Shown: positions 1-5,681, counted from the stretch's first letter. The stretch is 5,681 bases of DNA from Leucobacter sp. UBA1945 (GCA_002336855.1 DDEV01000029.1:60872-66552); one strand, 5' to 3'. Numbers and translations: made by a program. Notes: a model not told the origin generated them from the sequence alone.

Positions 1-1144
1 CCCAGCCGATCGGTTGGCGCGCCTCAACGGCGTGCACGCGGCCAGAGGGAATCGTCTCGGTCGAGGTCGCGGTGAGCCCCGCCCCAATGCGCACGCCGTC
101 TTCTGCTCGCGACAGCACGAAGTTGAAGCCCTTGTTGAACTGCGAGATGAGCATGCTCACCATGACCAGACCGACCGGCACCAGACCGGCGAGTGCCACC
201 GGGGTTGCCCAGATGCTCGTCACCGCGATTGCCACGACGATGATGAGCACCGAGAGCATCTCGGTGCCGAGCAGCAGGCTCGCAACGAGGCGGCCCACCG
301 GAACTCGGATCAGCGCACCCGACTCTCGCGCATTCGGGTCGATGTCGAAATCGGCAATGTCGCGCAGCCTGCTATCGAATGCGCCTGGTGCAACCGCATA
401 CGCCTGCCCAAGCGGATCGACCGCAATCTGTGATGACGGAGCCTCAGCACCGTGCTGCGCAGTTGCCGCGGGCATCGCCTGAGACGCCCCGCCCATTTTG
501 CTCGCACGAGAGGCGAGCAAAATCTGCTCGCGCACCTGTTTTGCGTCGCGATGCCCGAGGTACTGCAGCGCGACCTTGCCGCCCTGGCCGGCGGTCTGCA
601 CGTCAACCTGCGTAAGCCCGAGCAGGCGCGCAAGCAGCGAACGCTGCAGGTTCACGCTCTGAATGCGCTCGAGCGGTGCACGCCGGTGCTGGCGAAACAG
701 CACGCCGCGCTTCGACTCGACGGCCTCGGGGGTGATTCTGAATGTGCTGAATCGCCAGCTCAGCCAAGAGATCGCAACGATCACGAGAATCGCAGCGAGC
801 ACCGCGACAAGCCCCCAGATGAGCAGGCGCTGCCGCGCAAGGTAGTCGATCAGGTCGCCCTCGTTCGGGCCCATAGCGTCGACAAATCGCTGGTCAAGAA
901 AGAGCTCGAAGATTCGATCGCGCAGGTTCGCGACGATAATGCCGACCACGACAAGCAGAAACAGCCCGCCCCTGAGCAGAGGCGAAAGCGGGTGAAGTCG
1001 GCGCCACTGGGGCTCGACCGGTGCCTGAATCGGCGGCACTCCCGCGACCGTCGGCGCGTCACCGCTCGACAGGCGCGATGCTGCAGCGGCCTCGCCCGAA
1101 ACCCCCTCGGGCTCGGGCACGCCGAGAACAGGGTTGTCGCTCAC
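1..1144 (-). CDS. YdbT-like membrane protein with bacterial PH (bPH2/DUF304) domains, partial, C-terminus missing
   Basis: The frame is open for 381 codons from a GTG at 1144 to the left edge, with no stop, so the C-terminus lies outside the window. The start GTG overlaps the TGA of the upstream gene (GTGA), which fixes the start. A Pro/Glu/Ala-rich cytoplasmic N-tail (1-45) leads to a segment WRRLHPLSPLLRG (47-59) typical of YdbT-like proteins, then hydrophobic helices at about 60-76 and 106-127. A PH domain follows at about 131-200 (FRITPEAVESKRGVLFR, then PLERIQSVNLQRSLLARLLG). An Ala/Gln/Ser-rich linker spans about 208-245. Two more hydrophobic segments lie at about 283-305 and 309-334, and a second PH domain begins near 340 and is cut. 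Family members are around 450-500 residues, so roughly 100 or more are missing. Function is unknown. As I recall, the Bacillus YdbS/YdbT pair has been linked to bacteriocin tolerance, but nothing here shows that role. The family is near certain. Confidence 0.9.
   Translation of the reverse strand, partial: MSDNPVLGVPEPEGVSGEAAAASRLSSGDAPTVAGVPPIQAPVEPQWRRLHPLSPLLRGGLFLLVVVGIIVANLRDRIFELFLDQRFVDAMGPNEGDLIDYLARQRLLIWGLVAVLAAILVIVAISWLSWRFSTFRITPEAVESKRGVLFRQHRRAPLERIQSVNLQRSLLARLLGLTQVDVQTAGQGGKVALQYLGHRDAKQVREQILLASRASKMGGASQAMPAATAQHGAEAPSSQIAVDPLGQAYAVAPGAFDSRLRDIADFDIDPNARESGALIRVPVGRLVASLLLGTEMLSVLIIVVAIAVTSIWATPVALAGLVPVGLVMVSMLISQFNKGFNFVLSRAEDGVRIGAGLTATSTETIPSGRVHAVEARQPIGW
495..531. 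repeat. Intragenic perfect 11-bp inverted repeat with an overlapping alternative 7-bp hairpin
   Basis: ATTTTGCTCGC at 495-505 and its exact reverse complement GCGAGCAAAAT at 513-523 flank a 7-nt spacer (506-512). A further TGCTCGC at 525-531 can pair with GCGAGCA at 513-519 across a 5-nt loop, so the two hairpins exclude each other. The element lies wholly within the YdbT-like gene, at about codons 205-217, where the first PH domain gives way to the linker. It is locally A/T-rich in a G+C-rich gene and uses ATT, TTG, TCT, CGT and AAA codons. The T-run is in the 5' arm and the A-run in the 3' arm on both strands, which is the wrong polarity for an intrinsic terminator. It could be a protein-binding site, an RNA structure, or chance. 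Confidence 0.75.
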
Positions 1145-1641
1145 AGCCCCGACCGCCTCGTCTCGGCGAGTTCAACCAACCGGTCTCGCAGAGCCTCGGC
1201 CTCGGCCTCTGGCAAACCCGGCAGGTTCACGCCGGTCGCCACGCTCGCGGTGACGAACTTGAGTGTGGCCAAGCCGAGCGCGCGCAGCAGCGGCCCGCGA
1301 GTCACGTCGACCAGTTGCAGGCGCCCGTATGGCACCGCAATCACGCGCTCGAACATGATGCCGCGGCGAAACAGCAGATCGTCTTCGCGCAGCACATAGC
1401 CGATGGCGCGCACCCGCCGAAATGCGAGCACCGCGTTGACGAGCAGCACGAGCGCCACGGCCGCAACGATGAGGTGCACGGCCAGCGGCGGCTTCTCGTC
1501 GGCAAGCACCAGTGCGACCACCAAGTAGCCGCCCGCGGTGACTAACACCCAAAAGAGATTGAGCACGAGATCTACCCAGGCATACCTCGGAGAGACTCGC
1601 TGCCAGTTCTCGGTGCGGGTTGGCCACTCAGTTTCGGTCAT
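1141..1641 (-). CDS. YdbS-like membrane protein with one bacterial PH (bPH2/DUF304) domain
   Basis: This 166-residue protein starts at an ATG (1641-1639). A polar N-terminus (1-20, including WQRVSPRYAWVD) is followed by two hydrophobic helices at about 23-47 and 53-73. A cytoplasmic PH-like domain follows at about 79-160, with the recognisable run YVLREDDLLFRRG, then VPYGRLQLVDV, GPLLRALGLATLKFVTAS and the closing LPGLPEAEAEALRDRL helix. This is the YdbS arrangement of two helices plus one bPH2 domain. The next gene is its usual partner, a larger YdbT-like protein, and the two overlap by four bases, so they are probably co-translated and may form a membrane complex (inference). No enzymatic motif is visible and the function is unknown. 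The gene is separated from the fol cluster by about 95 bases and probably has its own promoter. Confidence 0.9.
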   Translation of the reverse strand: MTETEWPTRTENWQRVSPRYAWVDLVLNLFWVLVTAGGYLVVALVLADEKPPLAVHLIVAAVALVLLVNAVLAFRRVRAIGYVLREDDLLFRRGIMFERVIAVPYGRLQLVDVTRGPLLRALGLATLKFVTASVATGVNLPGLPEAEAEALRDRLVELAETRRSGL

Positions 1642-1653
1642 AGTACAAGCCTA
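1642..1653 (-). promoter_or_regulatory. Candidate -10 box of a leaderless promoter for the PH-domain gene pair
   Basis: On the minus strand TAGGCT (1653-1648) fits the actinobacterial -10 pattern TAnnnT and lies six bases before the A of the ATG at 1641. No purine-rich Shine-Dalgarno sequence precedes this ATG. That spacing would put transcription initiation at or beside the start codon, as in the leaderless mRNAs common in actinobacteria. No good -35 hexamer is apparent: TGAGCA at 1676-1671 matches TTGACA at only three positions. The rest of the 1642-1736 gap holds no convincing terminator, only a mismatched 6-bp stem with a 4-nt loop at 1691-1706. Confidence 0.4.
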
Positions 1654-1736
1654 GAGCGTGCCGCCGACATTGCTCAGAAGTCGTAGCCGCAGCCGCGAAA
1701 GCCGCTAGATGGGTGAGCTGCTCGATTCAAGTTGGA

Positions 1737-2255
1737 TCACGCCGCACCCGGTTCGGGGCCCGTGCGTGGGGCGATCCCGCCCTTATTCTTGCCCTCGCCC
1801 TCGTCGTCATTGCTCGGCGGCACCCGGCACAGCATCTCTGCGATCACGCCGCAGGCAACGAGCACTGCGCCCGCGACGAGCACCAGAACCATCGGAACCC
1901 ACACTGACGCCTGCGGCATGACGCTTCGCGAAAGCAACTGCAGCCCAAGGCCTCCGCCAAAGCCGCCGATCAGCGCGCCCACAAACTGCGCGGTTCTCGC
2001 ACCGGCCAGCAGTCGCACCGCGTGAAACGGATTCACCGGCTTGCCCGACTTTCGGTTCACCGCGCGGCGCAACGATATCGCGAGCACCACCAGCACGGCA
2101 CCGAAGACGAGCAGCGTGAGGGGAAGCGAGAGCGGCGGCACGAGTGGCGCCTGCCCCTTGGTAGAACGGAAGAGCTGCACCAGCAGGCCGACACCGGTGC
2201 CGATCACCGCACAGGTCGCGATCGCGAGCGGAGACGTTCGTTGCAGGTTACGCAT
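1737..2255 (-). CDS. DUF3180 family four-helix membrane protein
   Basis: This 172-residue integral membrane protein starts at the ATG at 2255, preceded by GAAAG (2268-2264) with an 8-nt spacing. The frame is open for 41 further codons upstream, but that stretch lies inside folK and encodes an Arg-rich sequence without family character, so the short start is preferred. Hydrophobic helices lie at about 10-29, 42-62, 87-109 and 118-140. The loop after helix 2 carries the family-typical basic stretch with VNPFHAVRLLAGART (74-88), and the last helix ends in CRVPP followed by a charged Asp/Glu/Lys/Gly tail. The family is found in actinobacteria, usually directly after folK (the position of Rv3605c in M. 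tuberculosis). Its start overlaps the folK stop by eight bases. The function is unknown; a role in folate or pterin handling would rest only on position. Confidence 0.9.
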   Translation of the reverse strand: MRNLQRTSPLAIATCAVIGTGVGLLVQLFRSTKGQAPLVPPLSLPLTLLVFGAVLVVLAISLRRAVNRKSGKPVNPFHAVRLLAGARTAQFVGALIGGFGGGLGLQLLSRSVMPQASVWVPMVLVLVAGAVLVACGVIAEMLCRVPPSNDDEGEGKNKGGIAPRTGPEPGAA

Positions 2256-2820
2256 GCGCTGCACTTTCGCCAGCGTCGAGTGAGTGCGCACCCTCTTGCG
2301 CCTCACTCGCGTCACTCTCACCCTCGAGCGGCCTGGTTGTGTCGCCGATCGCCGCAAGCAGTGCGTCGACACGGCCATGCCCCATCAGCACCGCGTGCGG
2401 GTCGAGTGCGAGCCAAGGCGAGAGCACGAAGTCGCGCTCGTGCGCCCCTGGGTGCGGCACGGTGAGACGCTCGTCGCGAATCACGCGGCCGCCGTAGAGA
2501 ATCAGGTCGATGTCGAGCGTGCGGTCGCCCCAGCGCACATCGCGCACCCGGCCGTGCTCGTGCTCGATGCGCTGCAGCAGGTCAAGCAGTTCGTGAGGCG
2601 AGAGCGAGGTTTCTGCCCTCGCGACGCCGTTCAGGTAGCGCGGGGCGTCGGGGTCTGGCCCAGACGGGGTCAGCGCAATGGTCTCGCGCAGAGGCGATGC
2701 CTCGAACCGCTCGATGCCTGGCGATTCGGCGATCCCCCGCTGCGCGGCAGCGATCGTTTCGCCGCGGTCGCCAAGGTTCGCACCGAATGCCAACAACACG
2801 TTGACGCGTTGGGCGATCAC
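2248..2820 (-). CDS. folK: 2-amino-4-hydroxy-6-hydroxymethyldihydropteridine pyrophosphokinase (HPPK)
   Basis: FolK transfers pyrophosphate from ATP to 6-hydroxymethyl-7,8-dihydropterin, making the activated pterin used by dihydropteroate synthase; it is cytosolic. The 190-residue product has the HPPK landmarks in order: LAFGANLGDR (10-19), YLNGVA (62-67), the signature RWGDRTLDIDLILYG (96-110) with the two Mg-binding aspartates D103 and D105, and VPHPGAHERDFVL (121-133). The catalytic domain ends near residue 162. The remaining 28 or so residues form an acidic, Ala/Ser-rich tail with no visible domain, longer than in compact HPPKs such as the E. coli enzyme. The start is a GTG overlapping the stop of the upstream gene (GTGA), with GAGG six bases before it. 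The stop TAA lies eight bases inside the following gene. Confidence 0.96.
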   Translation of the reverse strand: MIAQRVNVLLAFGANLGDRGETIAAAQRGIAESPGIERFEASPLRETIALTPSGPDPDAPRYLNGVARAETSLSPHELLDLLQRIEHEHGRVRDVRWGDRTLDIDLILYGGRVIRDERLTVPHPGAHERDFVLSPWLALDPHAVLMGHGRVDALLAAIGDTTRPLEGESDASEAQEGAHSLDAGESAAHA

Positions 2821-4058
2821 TCGACGCCTCGTTCGATCGTGACCGACACGTCGTCGAAGGTCGCGTCGATCGGCGCGTCTGGCTTGTGCACCGTCACGCG
2901 CGCCTGCCGCACGCCCGCGAAACCGAGCGCCACGCGCGCGACGCGTTCGGCGAGAGTTTCGATGAGGTCGACGGGGTCGTTCGCGACGGCTTCGAGGATC
3001 GCGCCTGCCAGCTCGGCGTAGTTCACCGTGCGGGCGAGTTCGTCACCGGCGGCGGCCGGGCTGAGATCGACCGCGACCTCAGCGTCGATGATGAAGCGCT
3101 GCCCCTGCTCGCGTTCGAAATCGTATACCCCGTGGTAGGCGAACACTTCGAGGCCGGTGAGCGTGATGCGGTCGCGAGTGGGCTGTGCTTCGAAGCCTGC
3201 GCCGACCGAAGTTGCCGTGCGCGCGCCCGCCTCGAAGGCGGCTGTGACGGCGAGGGCGGCCGCGGTCGAGGCCACGTCATGCACCCGAACACCCCAGGCC
3301 CCGGTTCGAGCCACAAGCGAGCTCACCACAGCGGTCGCGAGGTCTCGGGCTGCGGTGTCGTCGTGCGCGCCCAGTGTCTCGGCGAGCATGCGCTTGCGAG
3401 ACGCACCGATGAGCACCGGATAGCCAAGCGCGGAGAGGCGCTCGAGGTGTGCGAGCAGCTGCCAGCCCTGGGCAGCGGTCTTGTCGAAGCCGAGCCCCGG
3501 GTCGAGCACAATGCGGTGCGGTGCGATGCCCGCCGCGACGGCACGCGCAGCACGTTCGGCGAGCGCGTCACTCACCTCGACCACAACGTCGCGGTATTCG
3601 GAGCGGCTATGTGCGGGATCCGGCACCCCTCGCCAGTGGCCGATGATCACGCGAGTGTCATGCTCGCCCGAAAGCCCAGCGACGATCTGGAACATCTCAT
3701 CATCGTGCAGCCCGCCGGAGACGTCGTTGACGTAGTGGGCGCCGGCACGCACCGCAGCCTTCGCCGTCGCGGCGTGCAGGGTATCGACAGAAACGGTGAT
3801 GCCCTCGGCGCTCAGCGCCTCGATGACCGGCAAGATGCGGCGCTGTTCTTCTTCGAGGGACACGGGCGAAGCCCCCGGCCTCGTAGACTCACCGCCGACG
3901 TCGATGATGTTCGCCCCCTGCCGCACCAGTTCGCGCGCCCGTGCGATTGCGACCTGGGGGTCGAGATACTCGCCACCATCGCTGAAAGAGTCCGGGGTGA
4001 CGTTGAGCACACCCATGATGAGCGTGCGCGGTGGCGCTAAACGACTCGCGGAGTTCAT
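2817..4058 (-). CDS. folP-folB: Fused dihydropteroate synthase - dihydroneopterin aldolase (FolP-FolB)
   Basis: One uninterrupted frame of 413 codons encodes two folate enzymes. Residues 11-276 are dihydropteroate synthase, which condenses hydroxymethyl-dihydropterin pyrophosphate with p-aminobenzoate. Its motifs are GVLNVTPDSFSDGG (16-29), DVGGESTRPG (53-62), SVDT (90-93), NDVSGG (111-116), DPGLGF (186-191), GASRKR (218-223) and RVHD (258-261), covering the residues equivalent to E. coli N22, D96, N115, D185, K221, R255 and H257. A linker of about 20 Ala/Gly-rich residues (277-295) leads to dihydroneopterin aldolase at 296-411: DRITLTGLEVFAYHGV, E315 and Y347 (in VNYA) as the likely catalytic Glu and Tyr, LIETLAE (365-371), and K392 in HKPDAP. 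The first in-frame ATG, GTG or TTG after the linker is a GTG at 3146, already inside the aldolase domain, so separate translation of FolB is unlikely. The ATG start overlaps the folE stop by ATGA. Confidence 0.95.
   Translation of the reverse strand: MNSASRLAPPRTLIMGVLNVTPDSFSDGGEYLDPQVAIARARELVRQGANIIDVGGESTRPGASPVSLEEEQRRILPVIEALSAEGITVSVDTLHAATAKAAVRAGAHYVNDVSGGLHDDEMFQIVAGLSGEHDTRVIIGHWRGVPDPAHSRSEYRDVVVEVSDALAERAARAVAAGIAPHRIVLDPGLGFDKTAAQGWQLLAHLERLSALGYPVLIGASRKRMLAETLGAHDDTAARDLATAVVSSLVARTGAWGVRVHDVASTAAALAVTAAFEAGARTATSVGAGFEAQPTRDRITLTGLEVFAYHGVYDFEREQGQRFIIDAEVAVDLSPAAAGDELARTVNYAELAGAILEAVANDPVDLIETLAERVARVALGFAGVRQARVTVHKPDAPIDATFDDVSVTIERGVE
2827..2830 (-). promoter_or_regulatory. 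Shine-Dalgarno sequence supporting the GTG start of folK
   Basis: GAGG on the minus strand ends six bases before the GTG at 2820, inside the last codons of the FolP-FolB gene. It supports the GTG at the four-base overlap over the next in-frame GTG (codon 8), which would cut into the first beta strand of HPPK. Confidence 0.5.
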
Positions 4059-4633
4059 CGCTCGCTCGAGCCGATCAGCGCGAGCACCTCGGCTCGCAGC
4101 AGAGGCTGCGAGAGCGAACCCCGCGAAGCGATCGTGACCGCGGTCGCCTCTGCCTGTTTGACGCCGCGATCGGCGACGCAGCCGTGCGAGGCTTCGAGCA
4201 CTACGAGCACGCCCTCGGGGTCAATGCCTTCGACGACAGCGTCTGCGATCTGTTCGCCGAGGCGCTCCTGCAGTTGGGGACGGGCGGCAAGTGTCTCTAC
4301 GACTCGCGGCAGCGCGCCGAGCCCAACGACCTTTGCACCCGGCCGGTAGGCCACGTGCGCACGCCCGCGGAACGGCAGAAGGTGATGTTCGCAGACCGAG
4401 CGCAAGGCGATGTCCCTGACGAGCACAAGCTCGCCGGTGTCGGCGCCAACCGGCACCGCGTCGGCAAGGAGCCCAACCGCGTCGACGCCTACTCCCGAAA
4501 AGAACTCGGCGTAAGCGTCGGCAACTCGAGCCGGCGTGCCCGAGAGCTCAGCGCTGTCGGGGTTCTCTCCGATGGCGCTGAGCAGCTCGCGCACCGCACG
4601 CGCCACGCGCTCACGGTCGACGACTCCGCTCAT
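4055..4633 (-). CDS. folE: GTP cyclohydrolase I
   Basis: FolE converts GTP to 7,8-dihydroneopterin triphosphate and formate, the entry step of tetrahydrofolate synthesis; the family forms cytosolic homodecamers. The 192-residue protein carries the expected order: a helical N-region with GTPARVADAYAEFF (32-45), the zinc site VCEHHLLPF (80-88) with C81 and H84 as ligands, ARPQLQERLGEQIADA (117-132), and SHGCVADRG (149-157) with C152 as third ligand and R156 at the phosphate-binding arginine. At residues 106-107, in VGLGALPR, Gly-Ala stands where most family members have Ser-Lys; R110 is kept. All zinc ligands are present, so an active zinc-type enzyme is expected. The ATG shares one base with the ftsH stop (TGATG). 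The nearest Shine-Dalgarno-like run, GGAGGAG at 4657-4651, is 17 bases away, so translation probably depends on termination-reinitiation after ftsH. Confidence 0.96.
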   Translation of the reverse strand: MSGVVDRERVARAVRELLSAIGENPDSAELSGTPARVADAYAEFFSGVGVDAVGLLADAVPVGADTGELVLVRDIALRSVCEHHLLPFRGRAHVAYRPGAKVVGLGALPRVVETLAARPQLQERLGEQIADAVVEGIDPEGVLVVLEASHGCVADRGVKQAEATAVTIASRGSLSQPLLRAEVLALIGSSER

Positions 4634-5681
4634 CAGCTGGCCGAACCGTTCTCCTCCGGCGACTCAGCCGGCTCGGAGTCCGCCCCGGCAGCAGCCTCGG
4701 CATCGACGGGCGCTGAAGCCTGGGGCTCGACGTTGTCGGTGCTCACGCTCGAGGGCACCTCAATCGGAGGCAGATCGCTCACCGGGCGATCGTTGCTCGA
4801 CAGCCACAGCTGACGCGGGGGCAGCTTCACGACATCGCGGAAGATCTCTGCCACCTGCAGGTGGTCGAGGGTCTCCTTCTCCATGAGTTCACCGGCGAGG
4901 CGGTCGAGCACGGCGCGGTTCACGGTGAGCGCTTCATAGGCTTCGTTATGCCCCTGCTCGATGATCGAGCGGATCTCTGCGTCAACCGAGACGGCCACGC
5001 CCTCGCTGTAGTCTCGGGCCGAACCGAACTCACCGAGGTACGGCGAGGCCTGAGCCTGGCCGAGCTTGACGGGGCCGAGCGAAGACGACATGCCATAGTC
5101 GGTCACCATCTTGCGCGCGGTCGCGGTCGCCTTCTCGATGTCGTTGCCCGCGCCCGTGGTGGGGTCGTGAAACACGAGCTCTTCTGCGACACGGCCGCCA
5201 AGCGCATAGGCGATCTGGTCTTGCAGCTCGTTGCGAGTGACCGAGAACTTGTCTTCGAGCGGGATCACCATGGTGTAGCCGAGCGCACGGCCGCGAGGCA
5301 GAATGGTGATCTTGGTCACCGGATCGGAGTGATTGAGCGCCGCGGCCACGAGCGCGTGACCACCCTCGTGGTAGGCGGTCATCAACTTCTCTTGGTCTTT
5401 CATGACGCGCGTGCGGCGCTGCGGCCCAGCGATGACGCGGTCGATCGCCTCGTCGAGCGCGCGGTTGTCGATCAGCTGCGCGTTCGAGCGCGCGGTCAGC
5501 AGCGCTGCCTCGTTAAGCACGTTCGCGAGGTCGGCGCCCGAGAAGCCAGGGGTCTTGCGAGCGACCACGTCGAGATCGACGTTCTTCGAGAGCGGCTTGC
5601 CCTTCGAGTGCACGTCGAGAATCGCACGGCGACCTTTCATGTCGGGCGCGTCGACACCGATCTGGCGGTCGAAGCGACCCG
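4633..5681 (-). CDS. ftsH: ATP-dependent zinc metalloprotease FtsH, partial, N-terminus missing
   Basis: FtsH is a hexameric membrane-anchored AAA+ protease that degrades misfolded membrane proteins and some regulatory proteins. The visible 348 residues enter at the end of the AAA module with GRFDR (second region of homology, about 5681-5665), followed by the small AAA subdomain with KTPGFSGADLANVLNEAALLTA. The N-terminal membrane helices, Walker A and Walker B lie beyond the right edge. The protease domain has the zinc motif HEGGH (5370-5356; HEAGH is the commoner form), LPRGRALGYT, GGRVAEE, and the probable third zinc ligand Asp in GAGNDIEKAT. The helical end (EKETLDHLQV) is followed by an acidic Pro/Ser/Ala-rich tail of about 55 residues that is probably disordered. 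The TGA stop shares its last base with the folE ATG. The missing half of the protein would be about another 310-330 residues. Confidence 0.97.
   Translation of the reverse strand, partial: GRFDRQIGVDAPDMKGRRAILDVHSKGKPLSKNVDLDVVARKTPGFSGADLANVLNEAALLTARSNAQLIDNRALDEAIDRVIAGPQRRTRVMKDQEKLMTAYHEGGHALVAAALNHSDPVTKITILPRGRALGYTMVIPLEDKFSVTRNELQDQIAYALGGRVAEELVFHDPTTGAGNDIEKATATARKMVTDYGMSSSLGPVKLGQAQASPYLGEFGSARDYSEGVAVSVDAEIRSIIEQGHNEAYEALTVNRAVLDRLAGELMEKETLDHLQVAEIFRDVVKLPPRQLWLSSNDRPVSDLPPIEVPSSVSTDNVEPQASAPVDAEAAAGADSEPAESPEENGSAS

Noticed and set aside
1195..1215. Short tandem CTCGGC-like repeats
   Set aside because: They encode the Glu/Ala alternation of a helix (PEAEAEA) in the YdbS-like protein, which explains them without any separate repeat element.
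452..1399. 315-codon open frame on the plus strand
   Set aside because: It spans two convincing minus-strand PH-domain genes, and its product is low-complexity and Arg-rich without any family motif.
1691..1706. Hairpin as a transcription terminator after the DUF3180 gene
   Set aside because: The 6-bp stem has a central mismatch and a 4-nt loop, and no T-run follows on the minus strand.
2256..2378. Longer DUF3180 with 41 extra N-terminal residues from 2378
   Set aside because: The extension lies wholly inside folK and encodes a very basic stretch with no family similarity, whereas the ATG at 2255 has a properly spaced GAAAG and a typical DUF3180 beginning.
2284..3021. 245-codon open frame on the plus strand
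   Set aside because: It lies opposite folK and the FolB domain and has no recognisable protein features; an antisense shadow.
2886..4040. 384-codon open frame on the plus strand
   Set aside because: It is antisense to the FolP-FolB gene, whose motifs are unmistakable. The plus-strand translation is Arg/His/Asp-rich with no recognisable domain, as expected for the mirror of a G+C-rich gene.
5356..5370. HEGGH instead of HEAGH in FtsH as a possible active-site change
   Set aside because: The HExxH zinc ligands and catalytic Glu are intact. Gly for Ala at this position is, as I recall, common in actinobacterial FtsH and is not expected to affect activity.

Overview
This is a dense, G+C-rich window in which every supported gene lies on the minus strand, so gene order is read from right to left. 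The content points to an actinobacterium, most likely of the Micrococcales and probably Microbacteriaceae. The reasons are the order ftsH - folE - folP/folB - folK - DUF3180 (the same order as Rv3610c to Rv3605c of Mycobacterium tuberculosis, from general knowledge), the actinobacterial DUF3180 membrane protein, the HEGGH form of the FtsH zinc motif, frequent GTG starts, and overlapping start and stop codons. The family assignment is an inference from these features; no database search was possible.

Right part (5681 down to 2248): the C-terminal half of the membrane protease FtsH runs in from the right edge. It is followed by three folate genes: folE, one open frame encoding both dihydropteroate synthase and dihydroneopterin aldolase (FolP-FolB fusion), and folK. 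Next comes a DUF3180 four-helix membrane protein (2255 to 1737). Each junction overlaps: TGATG (1 nt), ATGA (4 nt), GTGA (4 nt) and an 8-nt overlap. These five genes therefore look like one translationally coupled unit. FolE opens GTP to dihydroneopterin triphosphate. After dephosphorylation by an enzyme not encoded here, the FolB domain makes 6-hydroxymethyl-dihydropterin, FolK pyrophosphorylates it, and the FolP domain joins it to p-aminobenzoate to give dihydropteroate.

Left part (1641 down to 1): after the only clear intergenic gap (1642-1736), two membrane proteins with bacterial PH (bPH2/DUF304) domains follow. They resemble the Bacillus YdbS/YdbT pair and overlap by GTGA; the second runs off the left edge. 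The gap holds a candidate -10 box six bases before the first ATG and no Shine-Dalgarno sequence, which suggests a leaderless transcript for this second unit.

The points most worth a second look are the FolP-FolB fusion, the replacement of the Ser-Lys phosphate-contact pair of FolE by Gly-Ala, and a perfect 11-bp inverted repeat inside the YdbT-like gene that competes with an overlapping 7-bp hairpin. I found no mobile element, CRISPR array, RNA gene or plainly new biological system.
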